Assembly (NCBI GenBank): GCA_000827495.1 | Contig: KN817532.1 | Location: 1-64,000, forward strand | Direction of reading: 5' to 3' | DNA from: Hypholoma sublateritium FD-334 SS-4 | Taxonomy: Eukaryota > Basidiomycota > Agaricomycetes > Agaricales > Strophariaceae | DNA length: 64,000 nt | In this document: in pieces, positions 23,385 to 35,589 of the stretch | Position numbering within the stretch: position 1 is the stretch's first letter | How the letters are laid out: the number at the start of each line of letters is the position of its first letter | Notes under the pieces: generated by a model | Told to the model about the DNA's origin: nothing | Seen by the model: only the letters and a program-made list of their open reading frames with translations | The model's database searches: none | Made by a program: the position numbers and the translations under genes

Positions 23385-25175
23385 TCAAAGCAAGTCCCTG
23401 CGGTTACGGGGCACAACGACTACATTGACAGAGCTCTGCGGCGCCCACGGAAAGGCCTCGTCGTCGTTCCCGGTCTGCATCCCGAACCCCTCACACAGCT
23501 CCACCGTTAGGGACTCGGGATCCCGGTGTATCTCCGCCGTCTGGTACGGCAAGTCGGGCGCGCCCACGTTCGTGATGGCCTCCAGGCGGGGGACCAGTTC
23601 CGCCAGCTCGCCGGCGAGCTCGCCAAACGTGTCGCTAGGCTCACCCGCCCCGGTCGCGCGGTCGATATAGTATAAGCGCTTGAGGTGGCAGAAGCCGTTC
23701 AGGTCGTCTGCCACTGCGATCTAAAAAATACATGAGAGCGTCGCTCAGGCATGGGAGAACGGACACACGCACGAAGTCCGCGAGCGGCGAGTCGGCGCCG
23801 TGAAACCCGAGCTCCTCCAGGCGCGGCGCGGCGCGGACGATCGAGTGCATGTAGTTGTCGAAAATGGTGCGCGGCTGCTCGGGCGTGTATGCGCGCAGCA
23901 TCCCGTCGTCGGCATCCTCGTACCAGATGGTGCTGCCCTCGACGTCGATGTTGCGGTAGTTGGCGGACTCCCTGCGTGGGAACTGGCCTATGTCCAGGCT
24001 CTTGAGATAGGGGAGCCCGTCGGGGAGGGTGAACCGGAGGAGAAAGGGTACCTGGGCGTTCACGCTGCCGTGGATGCAGAGGCTGAGGAGCTGGGCGAGG
24101 ATGGGCGCGAGGCGTCGGACGTCTTTCCAGTGTGCCTGTCGATCGCAGTGTTTTGTCAGAGATAGTATACGGAATTAATGACCACAACTTACTCTTAGGT
24201 GCCGAAGATTTGGCAGAAATCCCTCGGAGATTTCCGCTGTGAACCAGCAGTCGCTGGTGCTGGCAAGCGCGACGTCGGATGGCGCGACGTTGAGGTTCAG
24301 ATACTGTATAGATGGATGGCGTTCAAAAAACGCCGTTGTCTGTAAAGTGTCGATTTGCGTGAAGTTTTTTAATGATAGGGAGCGCAAATACGGTAAATTA
24401 AGGTCGAAAAGAGGAGATATATGAACAAAGCCCTGAGGATTGACCCCTAATTCGAGGGTGTGCAGCAAGGGCGCCAGAGTCATAATAGGGCCAACAAGCA
24501 TGTCGATGTAAACTGGCGGCGGTAACATCTTTTTGAGGAAAGTAATGGATAAACTCGTAATTCCCTGGTCGAAATCAGTTGACACATCACACTCGGCGTA
24601 GCAGAATGCCTCACGGGAACATGTAGAAACCCCAAATCCTCCGTCTCCGAGCCATAAGTTGAAGGATATTGAATACCTTTGAGGACGATGCCGCGAAGTC
24701 GGGGACAGTACTCCTTGATTCGAGTCCAGAATACCCTCGGAAATACACAAAGGCTATTGTCACAGACCTGATCACTTCCAGGACCACAGTGACGCCACTC
24801 GTTCGTGAGCTGTACATCTAAGGTGTGGAGAAATGGAAGATTGCCCCGAGATATGATATCCACCGTACGTGTGACAACATCCGCAGGCGGGTCTTGTTGA
24901 CGTGTGGCGTAAGATAGCCCAGACAAAATATGCAGCTCGCGGACAGCAAGTCCGACCACGGGGGACTCTAGTTTTTGCAAGACGAGTAGAGCATCCGTTT
25001 CGTTTTTAAGGATTAGTCGGGTATGAAGTAGGGGAAGAACAATGTGCGAGATATCACGGCTGGTCTGGGCAAGGGAAAGCAATGTGGACGGGGTCGCGTG
25101 GAGGGGGAGATGGGTGGCAATAACTGGGTAGATTTCTGGATAGAGAAGAGTGAAGGATCCGTTGCGAGAGGTCAT
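23385..25175 (-). CDS. F-box-like protein with leucine-rich C-terminal region
   Basis: Start at 25175 gives MTSRNGSFTLLYPEIYPVIA, then THLPLHATPSTLLSLAQTSR and DISHIVLPLLHTRLIL, the F-box-like module usual for Agaricomycete F-box proteins. Later exons carry leucine-rich segments (LAPLLHTLELGVNP, LPYLRSLSLKNFTQI, FLPNLRHLRV, LPYLKSLDIGQFPRRESANY, AAPRLEELGFHG, HLKRLYYIDRAT, LVPRLEAITNVGAPDL). The stop lies at 23385 after VPRNRRDLL. F-box proteins present targets to Skp1-Cullin ubiquitin ligases; this is known of the family and inferred here. Intron positions near 24600-24680 and 23700 are approximate. A frameshifted 5' copy of this gene lies at about 35.6-35.9 kb. Confidence 0.8.
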
Positions 25176-26164
25176 ACTGCAGAACCGGAGGGATCGCGAG
25201 CGGAGGTATCGGGAAGTAAAGAAACTACAACGTCAAGCGTCGTGACCAAGGTAGTCTCCCTAGTACCAATAAACATCAAACCGCACAAGTCGGCCAGGGG
25301 CCTTTACGTAGAAACATGTGGCAAGATCCCGTTCTTGATGCTAGCTTAACTGTTATTCTGAGCGGAACGGGAGACGGAGGATGTGCATCACTACTCTTGA
25401 GATGGTTCTAACTTTAGATCCTGGCTAGCTGTAGAGATCTGATAAAGTTAGGTCATAAGAGGCCAAATTTTTCGTTTCAAAAGGCGATGCGTACCACTGG
25501 CAGATTCGTAAGCAACGTAGTCCGCCCACTCGCGCCGAGTGCTGTACTGAGTCATGGGCTGTCCAAGTCGGCATGAGGATCATGTTGCTAGCCCAAGTGA
25601 CCGTGATCGGGCAAGCACTACCGACCTGCGTGGACCCGGAGACGTCAGTAGTGCTCGTGTGTGGCTAGGCGATGTGCATCGCATACTTGTACACCTTTTG
25701 TCGGTGGGGAAGCGAACTTTCCTGTGACATTCACATGTGCGCCTCTACAAAGTCAATAGAGGAAGTTGGGGAGATCCGCGTTCGCTATCGGAGGTTGAGA
25801 TATATTGCAATCCCCATCTTGATTCGAGCCCGCCATCCAAAGCCAACCCATTTGGATCGGATTGATTTTAGTATTAAAGGGGGTTTTTGCGTTGATACTA
25901 GGTAGTACGTCGAGAAGGTCGGGAGTTGGTCGGGAGGGCAGCTGAGGGGCCAGGGCGGGCGTCAAAACCAAACAGTACTTGGTGATTGTGGGAGTTTGAA
26001 ATACCGTCACGTCATTCATGCGGTCATCACCGTTTTGCTCAGGAGACTGACCTGCTTTCAACAATCTCGGGAATTTACTTATATATGGTCCCCGAACCTT
26101 TGACAGCGTCAAGCGTTGTGCGCAAGCCCGTTGTCAGCTAAACGATCTGTGCGGAACAAGAACA
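25176..26164. other. Intergenic between divergent F-box and ATPase genes
   Basis: About 1 kb lies between two start codons on opposite strands. A minus-strand frame at 25753-26112 has no motif and low codon bias. No specific promoter element is recognised. Confidence 0.5.
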
Positions 26165-29100
26165 ATGCGATCAAGCCTCCTCGACGCTGCCTCGCGGCGT
26201 GCGTCCCTATTCACGCCGCTTCACCGCTTTGCACCGGTTACAGTGGACATCATGCAAAACGGCCAGACTGGCGGCTCAACAATGGCATCAAACACGACGC
26301 GCACGGCATGGATGCAACGCATGTACGGTGCGCGCACGTATATACATCATATCGCGTTATTCATGCTTCCCAACCCGTCTATCTACTCTCGCCATACAAT
26401 AGTCCGTCTAAAACCGCGTGCGCAGCTGATTTCATGAGCTCCAACGCCGGCAGGCTACGCAAGTCGCAAACCTCTTCTCAGCGCCAACAGGTGCCTTCCA
26501 TGCACTGGTTGTTCCGGAGCAACATCCCCCGTCGACGAGCGTCCTACATTGCACCGGATATCCGCAAGCGCAACTTCTTCGGGATGGGAGAGATCATAGG
26601 CGTGCTCACGAACGTGAGTCGCGGTTGTATCCATTCGCATGTGTGGCTCAACTTTGTTTATAGCCAGCGGAAACCGTGCGCTCGCTCACCGAGTCTCGGC
26701 GGCTGCTCGAGGAGGCGAGGAACGAAATCAAGGAGAACAGAGAACGCTCGCAGCTCCGGACCAAGCACACATTCTCCCGCCTGCCCGGATTCTTCCCTCG
26801 AAAAGCTGAAATGGCCGCCATAGAACGTGCCATGGAGGGCGAGCCGTCGTTTACGATTCTTTTTGGGGCTAGCTCCGTGGGCAAGGTGGGCATCGCGTGC
26901 ATTGAGAATCTATGCATATCCCTGAGCGCCGGCGCACCGAAATAGACTGCACTCCTACGAGAAGTTCTTTCCCGGGAAGAGTACCACGTGTTGCACTTTG
27001 ACTTGCGCATTGCGGGTTTCGCAGATCTGTCGAGCCTGTACAACAGTCTTTCTCTCCAGATGGAACAGTACTTTGAAGATATCGCAGAAACTATGGACGG
27101 GTACGAAGAGTTCGAGAAGGAAGCATGGAGTTTCAAGGCATGTAATTGTCTTCGGCAAAGAGGTACGAATATCTTGGATCTGACGCCTTTTCTATAGCAC
27201 GATCGTCTCAGCGTCGAGCGCCGGTTCTCCGACAATAACAAAGGCGATTCCAGAATGCAGACAGTAAAGACGAGTGACATCGCACGCCTCATGGAACTCT
27301 TCCAAGTACGCCTAGATATTTATTTATAACTGCAGACAACTCAACAACGTGCGACAGAGCTCCCTTTTGAAGTACTGGGAATTCAACCCTACATTATCGG
27401 ATTCCAGAAGCGACACGGACAGTAAAAATGGCAAACGCACGCGGCGTGAAGCTACCACTGACACACAAGACTCGAGCCGCACAAACGTGGAGCATGTCAG
27501 CCAAGATACCCCGCGCAAATCGAGATGGGGTTTCAAGAGTTGGGGAAAGAGGAAAGGCGCGCGTCTATCTGAGACAGCTGCGCGACACTCGCAGGGAAGC
27601 AAGAATGAGCCCTCGCCTAGTGAGAAGGGGAAGGAAAAAGAAAAGGACAAAGTTGTGAAGAAGATGCCGGTATGCCCTGCTGCAGTGTCCACGTCAGTTG
27701 ACTGACTATTTAACCTTTCTTAGGTCATTTTCTTCGACGAGGCCCATAAACTGTGCGCGATCTCAGCCTAATTGAACGCTTTGCGGCGTGCTGACTCAAG
27801 TGCTTCATGATGGATCAGGCCCGCGCTTATCCAGTCGACAGAAACCATGAAGTGTCTTTTGGATTCTATGCTCGTGTTGACGAAGCAGGACAGGCTGTGC
27901 CACGTCATACACGCGACGAGCGACCCGTTCTACCAAACCTGGCTCAGGCAGCTGAACGTGATGCAGCATTGCAAGGTCCGTAAGTTTGATGCAGCGACGC
28001 CTGGCCGCTAGGGCTCACCTGCGCCGCGATTTAGGTCATCACAATAGGTGACTGCTCCAAAGCAGAGACGCGCAAGTTCTTCCGCGACAGGGTCCTCCCA
28101 CGCGTGCCCGACCGCATGCGCCCTGGGCTGATCTTCGAGCATCTCTTCGACGCGTTTGGAGGGAAGCTCGCCCACTGGCACGACTATATCACGGACTACG
28201 GTACGTCCCCTCATCAGCTTATGACTCGCCCTTCGCTCACCCTTTCCCACAGTGAACTCGAACGGGACTTTGGATGGTGAGCCGCGCCTGGCACATACAT
28301 AAACACGCCGCTGACTCCCACGCGCCGATCAGTGAAACAGAGCTCGCACTTCCTGCAGGCGCACGCGCTACTTAACCTGCACATTATCCACTCGTCGCAA
28401 GCGCTCGAGCGCACCTCTCCGCCCGGCGCAGCTACCGCCGACCCCGCCGCACCGACGAACAACAGCACCGCTGACACGCTGCACCCCGCGCTCGGCCCTG
28501 CGGGGTTCAAGATCTACTCGCCGCTCACGCACCCGTTCGCGCCCGGCTCTGTCGGCGGTGGCGGCGCGGACGGCGCGTCGTCGTCGTCCGGGTGGAACAC
28601 GCCGCCCGAATTCGGCGCGATGGAGCTGCTCAGAGTGATGAGCCGCCTCGCGCGCGCAGAGACGACGTACATCCCGTACTTCCACCTGTGCCGCGAGCTC
28701 GGCGTACGCGCGGTCGACGGAATGGTGAAGGGTCGCGTGCTCGATCTGCGGTGGACGGAGCCCGTCACGCGCGAGGCGGATGACGCGCGCGTGCGCAGTG
28801 GGAGCGGAGCGGGCACGGGGGCCGGCGTGGGCGTAGGCGCGATGCTGCCGCCACCGCCGGTGGGTGCGCCGCTGGGCGGTGCGTTCGCGGGCGCCGGGGG
28901 GTCGCTGCCGGATATCGGTCCGCCGCCGCCGATCGACGAGGAGGACGAGATGGTAGCCGTGTCAGAGGCGGGTGCGGGGATGGGGATGGGCCCAGGCGCG
29001 GAGCGCGTGCCTGACGTGTTTGCAGAGGTCATGGAGGTTGTGGGTCCGAAGCTAGTGCCGACGACGCCGATCATGCGCTATGCAATGCGGGATGTGGTGC

Positions 29101-29165
29101 ACGAGTACGAGGACGACCAGTCGGTGTCGGAGTACGCGTCGCTGTCGGATGTCGATGAGTACTGA
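26165..29165 (+). CDS. P-loop ATPase (AAA/STAND-like) with likely mitochondrial presequence
   Basis: The N-terminus MRSSLLDAASRRASLFTPLH is Arg/Ser-rich and nearly free of acidic residues, like a mitochondrial targeting peptide. Exons then read RKRNFFGMGEIIGVLTN, PAETVRSLTESRRLLEEARN and a basic linker. The ATPase core follows: RKAEMAAIERAMEGEPSFTI, Walker A LFGASSVGKTALLREVL, a helical span (YNSLSLQMEQYFEDIAETMD), Walker B PVIFFDEAHKL and sensor-like HVIHATSDPFYQTWLRQLNV, then VITIGDCSKAETRKFF and FEHLFDAFGGKLAHWHDYI. Between Walker A and B sits a long charged insertion (about 27400-27660) with KGKEKEKDKVVKKM. The C-terminal half is Gly/Pro-rich low complexity with an acidic end (DDQSVSEYASLSDVDEY). 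The family resembles archaeal-type ATPases of unknown substrate. Boundaries of the first two exons are uncertain. Confidence 0.8.
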
Positions 29166-29474
29166 GTACTGAGAGCTTGAGCTTTGAAGATGCGTAGCTT
29201 GGGGCTTGGGATGGGCGCGGATGTACGCTGTACGATTTTTTGTTGCATGTCGCGCGCGTTGCGTCTGCTTGTACCCGGATTGGACACTGGTTTCTGTAGT
29301 ATATGTTTCGTTCCGTCTGCTCGCTGGACATATCAGTTGTAATACCATTACTCAGAACACGTGTATGGCATATGTATGTAATTAGCTACCTTAGGACATT
29401 CCTCTAATCCGAGATATCTATCATCCACTTCCTTGAATGGCTGCAAGTCTGTTATACAAAAAACAAATCACAAG
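29166..29474. other. Convergent 3' intergenic region
   Basis: This 309-bp interval lies between the stop codons of two convergent genes, the ATPase and the helicase. It holds 3' UTRs; no separate gene is seen. Confidence 0.6.
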
Positions 29475-32400
29475 TTATTCTAACCCGGCATATTTAACAT
29501 CTGCATTGCCTTCTAGCCATGCAAGCCATTTCTTCAAATAACTCCCGCCGTGACACACCGTCGACGAGTCTCCGACGACGCACTGGCAACGTCAACAACA
29601 GACAAAAAAACATGCGCTGTACAACACTTACGAGGTGGCGCTTGGCTCGTGTCATCGCAACTGACAGAACGTCAACACCAGTAGTGCAATTCAACGTGCA
29701 TACAGACATACCATTCATCCGGCGTCTTTCCTTGAGGAAGCCGACTTCCCTCTGAAAAGGAGTGCTACAGGATCAATCTTGTACAGTAGTAAAAAAGGGG
29801 AAAGAACGTACCGTATCGTTGCTCCGCACGAGCGATATGATGATGACGTCTTTCTCGCGTCCTTGCATACCGTCGACGGTCCCAATTTCGAGCAAAGGGC
29901 CATATTTCGGGCGTAATAGTGAGGTGAGCAGCGTTACCTGTGCTTGATATCTGATATACGCCAGTTAGAATTGCATGTAGCGGCTCCGCAAGCAATAGTT
30001 TTACGGGGTGATCACTGCTATCTGGTTTGGTGTGATGCCGACCTCACTCTGCAGATATACAATTTTCATTTCTTCTATCAGTGAGATGGGAAACGATGAA
30101 TGACCAACCAGCTTGACGATCCAGTTGTGCACGATGGTCGCCTCGTTCTCATTGCAGCGGCTCCCTTCGTCCCCGTCCCCATCGAGACGTTCGAAGTATT
30201 CGCACCCGGCGGTGTCGAAGAAGACGACGGGCGTCTGGAGAAATTCCTTCGCATCGTCTTCGCTGTCGGCGTGAGCGTTCGGCAGGTCAGCGAGGAGGTG
30301 CGCGGCGACGGAGGCGTGTGAACGGAGCTTTGCGCCGTATAACGTCGTCGAGGGGAATGCGCAGATCTGCGCGTGCATTCTGTGGGTACACACGAAATTA
30401 GCGGGGAAATACGAGCTTCGGAAGTTGGGGGCACTCGATACTTGCCGGTATTGTACTTCAAGCATGCGCTTGATACTTGCGCCGTACATACTCTCGAGGC
30501 GGTCGAAAAGCGTCGTTTCCAGCGTGCGCGGAGGTGTCAGTTTGATAGGCGGTCTGCCGTGGAGGGATAGGGAGGTTGCAGCTTTCGCTGGAGCTTGATC
30601 CATAGGATTGGTATTATCATCGACCTTCGACGAATCGGAGGAGTCGGAGTCCGCTGAGCCTGCGGTATCCTTCGTGGCAGGCCCCTTCTTTGGGGCTGAC
30701 TTTGCGGACTTGGTATCTAATTTCGTTTTTCTCTTGTCATTAGAAAGGATTGTAGGCGGAAGTTGCATTGGATCTCCCGCAAGGATGAGTTTTTTGGCTT
30801 TGAAGATGGGGATCCAGCAGACCTTGAAGCCCAAAGTCTGAGGATATTATTTGTAGAGGTAAAAATGGATTAGCTCACAGCTTCCAGAGCCTGCGTCGCT
30901 TCATCGATGATGACTACATCAAATTCTTGGTTGTACAGCTGTCGTCCGCCGGATGAATGACAGGTCGCCAGTACAACCTTGCTGCCTATGAGATGATGCT
31001 CCGAAAAACACAATCTAATCGAAGCACCTGCGAATCTTTTAAAACGGATTTGACGACGCCTCCCTCTCGTTGTCGGTATCTGTGGACACACTGATAAGTT
31101 CAATTCGGTGGGTTCCCCGGAGGAACATGCCCACTCTTTTCGTAGCGCTTTCACGTCATCCCACATCTTGCGGCGCTCTGGACCCCTGGGACCTTTGCCT
31201 TTAACACCCTTTCCCTTTCCCGAAAGTATCCCTAGAGTAGTCTCTAGCTCATCTTTCACATCTCGCGCAAGAGCTGCCTGTAACGTATAAGCTAACTGTC
31301 GTCGGCCACCACACATAATTTTTACCTGATCTGTGAGTGTAGCTTTGACTTCCAATGTCGATCCCAGTATGCCCTCGTGGGCCATCACACGCGCGGGATG
31401 ACCGATTCTTGTGACCCTGAGTTTCTGTGTCTTGTCTGCTACTGGAAGGGCGAGGAGCCGTTCCAGTATGTTATCTACCGCAAGATTTGAAGCGCCGCAA
31501 ACAAGAACGCGGCTGGGATTTGGATTACTTGTTGTCTTCCTCGTTAACTGTTGGATAATCTCGATTAGAGTATGTGTTTTCCCAGTTCCTGTACCTCTCT
31601 GTAAGTCAACGCACTTGGATAATGGCTACTGCACACACCTGGAGGGCCATGTATACAGGCCGCCTCGGGTGATTCCAAACAGAATCTCACGGCGATTTTC
31701 TGGCTATCGTTTAAGTTTGCGTCGAAGAAAGTGAGGTTATCCATCTTCTCTTTGGCAGCTGGTGGCTTCATGCCGAGAAGAACTTGAATAAGGGGAGATA
31801 AATTCGGGGATGATTTTCCGTCTCCCTGTAGGCCGTGAACATTGCCTGCGTACAGAAAGTAAAGAATCATTCAATGCTAACCGAAGGAAGGATGGTTTTT
31901 TCGAGCTGATCAATGGCCTTGTCCATCCTAGAGTTCAAATGATGGTTAATAATTTCGAGTGAATTAATATCATGACATTCTGTACCTATCATAGGTGGCA
32001 CTATTGGCCAATTTCAAAACACGACATCGTTCTGGCAAATCCAGGTCTTCTGTACTCGACTCCGAGGAATCGACTGCGACGACGATGCGAGTATCAGATA
32101 CCTGACAATTTAAAGATTTCGGTTAACATGCAGCATATCCAAAAATGACTCAGCGAGCCTTGTAGACCACTCCTTCGACTAGCGAGCCTTTAGTTGTAGT
32201 AGAGGCAGATTTAGGTTTTTTGATAGCGATAGTCGATGAAACATGAGCCTCGATACGAGCAAGGTCCCCAGGTCTAGAAGACGAGATTAACCGAGGGTCA
32301 AGATCTCATAACCACGCAGCTGATACCTCAAGCTGTGCGGAGGAAATACAGGGCTTGCGTGGTATGCTGAGGGCCGATCTAGTTCGACCAAGCTGTTCTT

Positions 32401-32642
32401 CGATAACTTTAGCAAGCATTTGAAGCTCCAGGATTGATGCGAGCAACTTACGTTTTCCCTCCCAGCCCGATATTCATGCCGACAACGCCTAGTCCACCAA
32501 CAGAAAGGCCTTTTTGCTCCAACAGCTTCGGCCCGCAATTAGATAGCAACAGCGAACTTCTTTCGATCTCTGCATCGCGCTCTTTTGCCAGTAATGCGCG
32601 TTGACGATCTATGAAGATTCGGAGATCATCTTCTGTGGCCAT
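29475..32642 (-). CDS. hcs1: SF1B DNA helicase, Hcs1 / IGHMBP2 family (DNA polymerase alpha-associated helicase A)
   Basis: All superfamily 1 motifs are present once introns are removed. Motif Ia is preceded by [20 protein letters not shown]. Motif I is [15 protein letters not shown] (split by an intron near 31605-31655). Next come [20 protein letters not shown], motif [16 protein letters not shown], motif [29 protein letters not shown], motif [19 protein letters not shown] and motif [16 protein letters not shown]. The N-terminus [20 protein letters not shown] and the stretch [10 protein letters not shown]...[12 protein letters not shown] match the beta-barrel region of this family. The end reads [19 protein letters not shown]. 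The enzyme unwinds DNA 5' to 3' and is linked to replication in yeast. A Ser/Asp/Lys-rich insertion (about 30590-30740) follows motif III. Confidence 0.92.
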
Positions 32643-32741
32643 GTTCTATGGAGGGTGGATGCTGGTGTTGGCAAATGGAACAACGCAGAATCCAGATTGA
32701 ATGAGTGGCCGGAAAGCCGGCAACTTCCGATGTACTTACCA

Positions 32742-33107
32742 CCCGACCGCGCCGCGTCGAATCTCGCGCCACCGCTGCCCACCGCGCCACTTGCGCCCGC
32801 AGCGCTCGCTGCCGTCGCCGCGGCCACCGTGAGCGAGGTATCGCTCCCCGCAGACACCGCTGCGCTCGCCGACGCTCCGCCCGCGGGCGGCCCACAGACG
32901 CTGTTCGGCGGCTTCCCGCGCACGCTGCTACTCACTGGCGACGCGGAGCGCCTCGTGCGCGAGGTGCGCAGTCTCGCGCAAGCGATGGGCGAAGACGGGG
33001 TGGACCTCAGCGTGCACTGGGCGCGCGACGCGTGTCATACTGAGTGCGTGGTGGTGGGACCGTGCGGTGATCGAGGAGTGTTGGAGCGCCGTGGCACGGT
33101 GGGCTGA
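32742..33107 (+). pseudogene. Orphan C-terminal fragment of an alpha/beta-hydrolase
   Basis: The open frame contains GGFPRTLLLTGDAERLVREV followed by RSLAQAMGEDGVDLSVHWAR and DACH. In the alpha/beta-hydrolase-3 type esterases this is the segment bearing the catalytic Asp (T/AGDAE) and then the catalytic His. The nucleophile elbow (GxSxG) and oxyanion HGG are absent. Upstream space is only about 100 bp before the divergent helicase start codon. Base composition is much richer in GC than the flanks. It is therefore a truncated relic, or the last exon of a gene broken by rearrangement. The tail after DACH has no family resemblance. Confidence 0.5.
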
Positions 33108-33732
33108 GGGGTTTGTATCGGAGGGCGGAAGATAGGGCGGTGACGAGGTGGGGCGTACTGGCCCGGGGGAGTCCGTAACGAGTTGCCGCACGGATCCGAG
33201 CTGCTAGATACGGTGCTCCGCGGCCGGCGCTAGGAATAATAATTAGGCACTTCCTCTGCGTCTTGGGACGAGTCGCTGTTTCCTACCATGGTGTCATGGC
33301 TCCGGCGGTGCGCCGTGGAGAAGTGAACAACTGGTGAATATTATAGTTGCGTTGCGCCTGCGCCGTTGTGGCATTTATGACTCACGGCGCACTTTGTGTG
33401 AACTGCAGTCAGCCGTCGCGCGCCGTCGCAGAGCCGTTATAACTATAGGACGTTGATGTTGGAACAACTCCAAAAGAACGTATAATATTTGCAAGATGTA
33501 ATTGAGATATCAATACATTATACATCGGGTATTACAGCTCTGATATCATGAATGGGGCAAGAGGTCGCCGGTCATGTCCGAGCCAGCGAATGCCAAAATG
33601 ATAGATCTCGACCGCCGACTGACTCATCCTTAAGCAAAAAGGTGGAGGGGATTTTCATCTCTGTGAATGAATCTCGTAGCTTTAGGTGTGATCGAAGGCG
33701 GGTTTGTGCTTTTGTAGCCTAGTGGTGTCGAT
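33108..33732. other. No gene seen
   Basis: GC-rich near 33110-33450, then AT-rich. No supported frame. The sequence after 33700 is likely the 3' end of the kinase relic. Confidence 0.5.
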
Positions 33733-34740
33733 CTATAGTTTGGATAATACAGTGAGGAATCCTTCCCACATATCTGCGGAGTGCCTGATAGGAGGTGTGG
33801 GGAGAGAAATCCCGCCAGCTTTCGCGTCTATCTGTTGCAGATATAGTTCCAGAACCTGATCGCTCCGCACATTCTGCTGCTTTCGGGTCATACGGCATGC
33901 CTGAAACATTAGCATTTTATGCTGCTTGAAGGCACTCCTTACTAAATCTGCAGCTTCGACCAATTCATTAGTGACGAAGCCGCACTTCATCATCCTACAA
34001 GCATTAGGGTCAGATGTAATCCAGTCTTTGATGTACCGAGTTTTTGTTCGGAATTTTCCATTTTCGTAGGCGAGAAATACGAAGGGCAGCATCCAGACGA
34101 ATGATTCGAGTTCATGGTGGTAATAACGAGTGCTTTGACCTTTCCAATGACGGTCGACCAAAAGATCCAGGGCCATGAATGGGATGGTGCCTATCCGAGC
34201 AGTTCCAGAAACCCGGGGAAGGAACGCTATGGACTTTTAATCGAAGTCTACCAAAATACCACATTTGCGAGTGGGATGGTACTTTACATTCCACAGGCTT
34301 GGATCGCAGTGCGAGCCACCATGTTTCCGGAGACAAGCATGGCCTGCATCCATATAAGTAGATTGTCAGTGGTTTTTCTGGGAAATGAATACGTTATCAG
34401 CGTTTTTTTACTCACATGTAACAATGTCTAGCCATGCGTTTACAAAAGATGTTCCAGTCTGAGACGTCAAAGGTACCAAATCTGCAAGTTCTAGCCCAAT
34501 CTTTCGGGACTTGACAGCTGCGCGCTGGCCTTTTGCACATGTCGTGATAACATTTTTCATCCGAATTGTTACGCAGTCCACAATGGCTGTGGTATCGCGG
34601 CGGCGTGGGCGTTTCTGCCCTGTAGGATTGCTTGTCTTGCACGCGAGTTGCTTTCCATCGCCACTCCTTCGAGTCGAACTGGTGGCTCGATTAATTGTTT
34701 CAAGGGTGCTGTATGTTCGGCACTGGTACAAATGTGGCAT
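33733..34740 (-). pseudogene. Degenerate FunK1-type fungal protein kinase, copy A
   Basis: On the minus strand, the order is FVNAWLDIVTC, a 67-bp intron-like gap, then HACLRKHGG, the catalytic-loop equivalent HCDPSLWNVKYHP, the metal-binding GILVDFD, then GTARIGTIPFMALDLL, HHELESFVWMLPFVFLAYEN and a C-lobe ending MWEGFLTVLSKL. This is the conserved part of the FunK1 family, expanded in mushroom fungi and of unknown substrate. An in-frame TAA (34237-34239) directly after DFD interrupts the kinase core. The upstream part (34408-34740) is short and Arg/Lys-rich, and the N-lobe with its ATP-binding lysine is not recognisable. The copy is therefore truncated and interrupted. A neighbouring copy lies at 35.2-35.5 kb. 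Confidence 0.75.
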
Positions 34741-35189
34741 TTCGTCTAAGGAGTTTTAACTTGTTGTCAGAGTTATTAATGCTTGCGCATAATTCTCTTT
34801 GTAAGGAAGCGGGGCCAAAGCAGTTGATCCTAGGTGAGGCGGATAGAAGCAAGTCATGAAGCGCGTTTGATGCGCAGTAGCAAGCCCGTCGTCACGTTCT
34901 AACTCTGGGTCTTGCTAGGATCGTGATTTAACGTTTTAACGCCGTATTTTGAGCCCGGTCCCTTGAATAGATACATCTTTGGTCCTTGAGCAGAGGCCGA
35001 GGGAATCCTGGAACCCATTTATACTGGCACCGAGATAGCGTTTGCTTTACAGATTGCTCGCGCGGCTCGTTCAAACTTCAAAGGGTTCGCAGTGGCCACT
35101 GGCGGGTAATTATTTACCACCACTACCCAGCGCTCTGTGTCTGAATCCGCGTATGCGAATCGACAGGCAATGTGTCGGTCCACCCACAA
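34741..35189. other. No gene seen between the two kinase relics
   Basis: The stretch is AT-rich and short-framed, without recognisable motif. Confidence 0.5.
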
Positions 35190-35460
35190 CGGGAACTAGC
35201 CATGGTGGATAGTCGAGATCCGTCAAAATACTACACTTGCGAATTGGGCGGTAATTCACGTTCCATAGACTGGGATTGTTATATTGGAGACCGTGTCCAG
35301 ACAAAGGCATGTCCTGCCATTGAGAGAAAAGGACGAATCCATCAGCGACTATCCAAGGTCGACAAAACAAAAATGAACGAACATGTCATGACGTCGAGTC
35401 AAGCGTTGACAAAAGATGTCTCAGCCTCAGACGTCGAAGGTTCCAATTCTTTTAGAATGC
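35190..35460 (-). pseudogene. FunK1-type kinase fragment, copy B
   Basis: The minus strand reads NPSLWNVNYRPIRKCSILTD LDYP when joined, the counterpart of the catalytic loop and DFD region of copy A (here PSLWNV...TDLD). Upstream, the DNA at 35395-35455 aligns with copy A at 34430-34490: 'cgtctgaggctgagacatct' matches 'cgtctcagactggaacatct' on the coding strand. Stops interrupt the joining frame, and the His-x-Asp of the catalytic loop and the final Gly/Asp are altered. It is a decayed partial duplicate. Confidence 0.65.
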
Positions 35461-35589
35461 CCAATCGTATTGTGCGGTGACCCTTTCCAGAGGTGCCGAA
35501 AATTCTTTGTGCGCAAAGTGCGTTGCCTGCTTGTGAGCCGCCAGAGGGCAAGTACTCTTTTGATTTGGCTAACCAGAGGTACTTCCAAC

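Noticed and set aside
33733..35460. One spliced kinase gene spanning both FunK1 copies
   Set aside because: Both pieces contain the same catalytic-loop segment, so they are duplicates and not successive exons of one gene.
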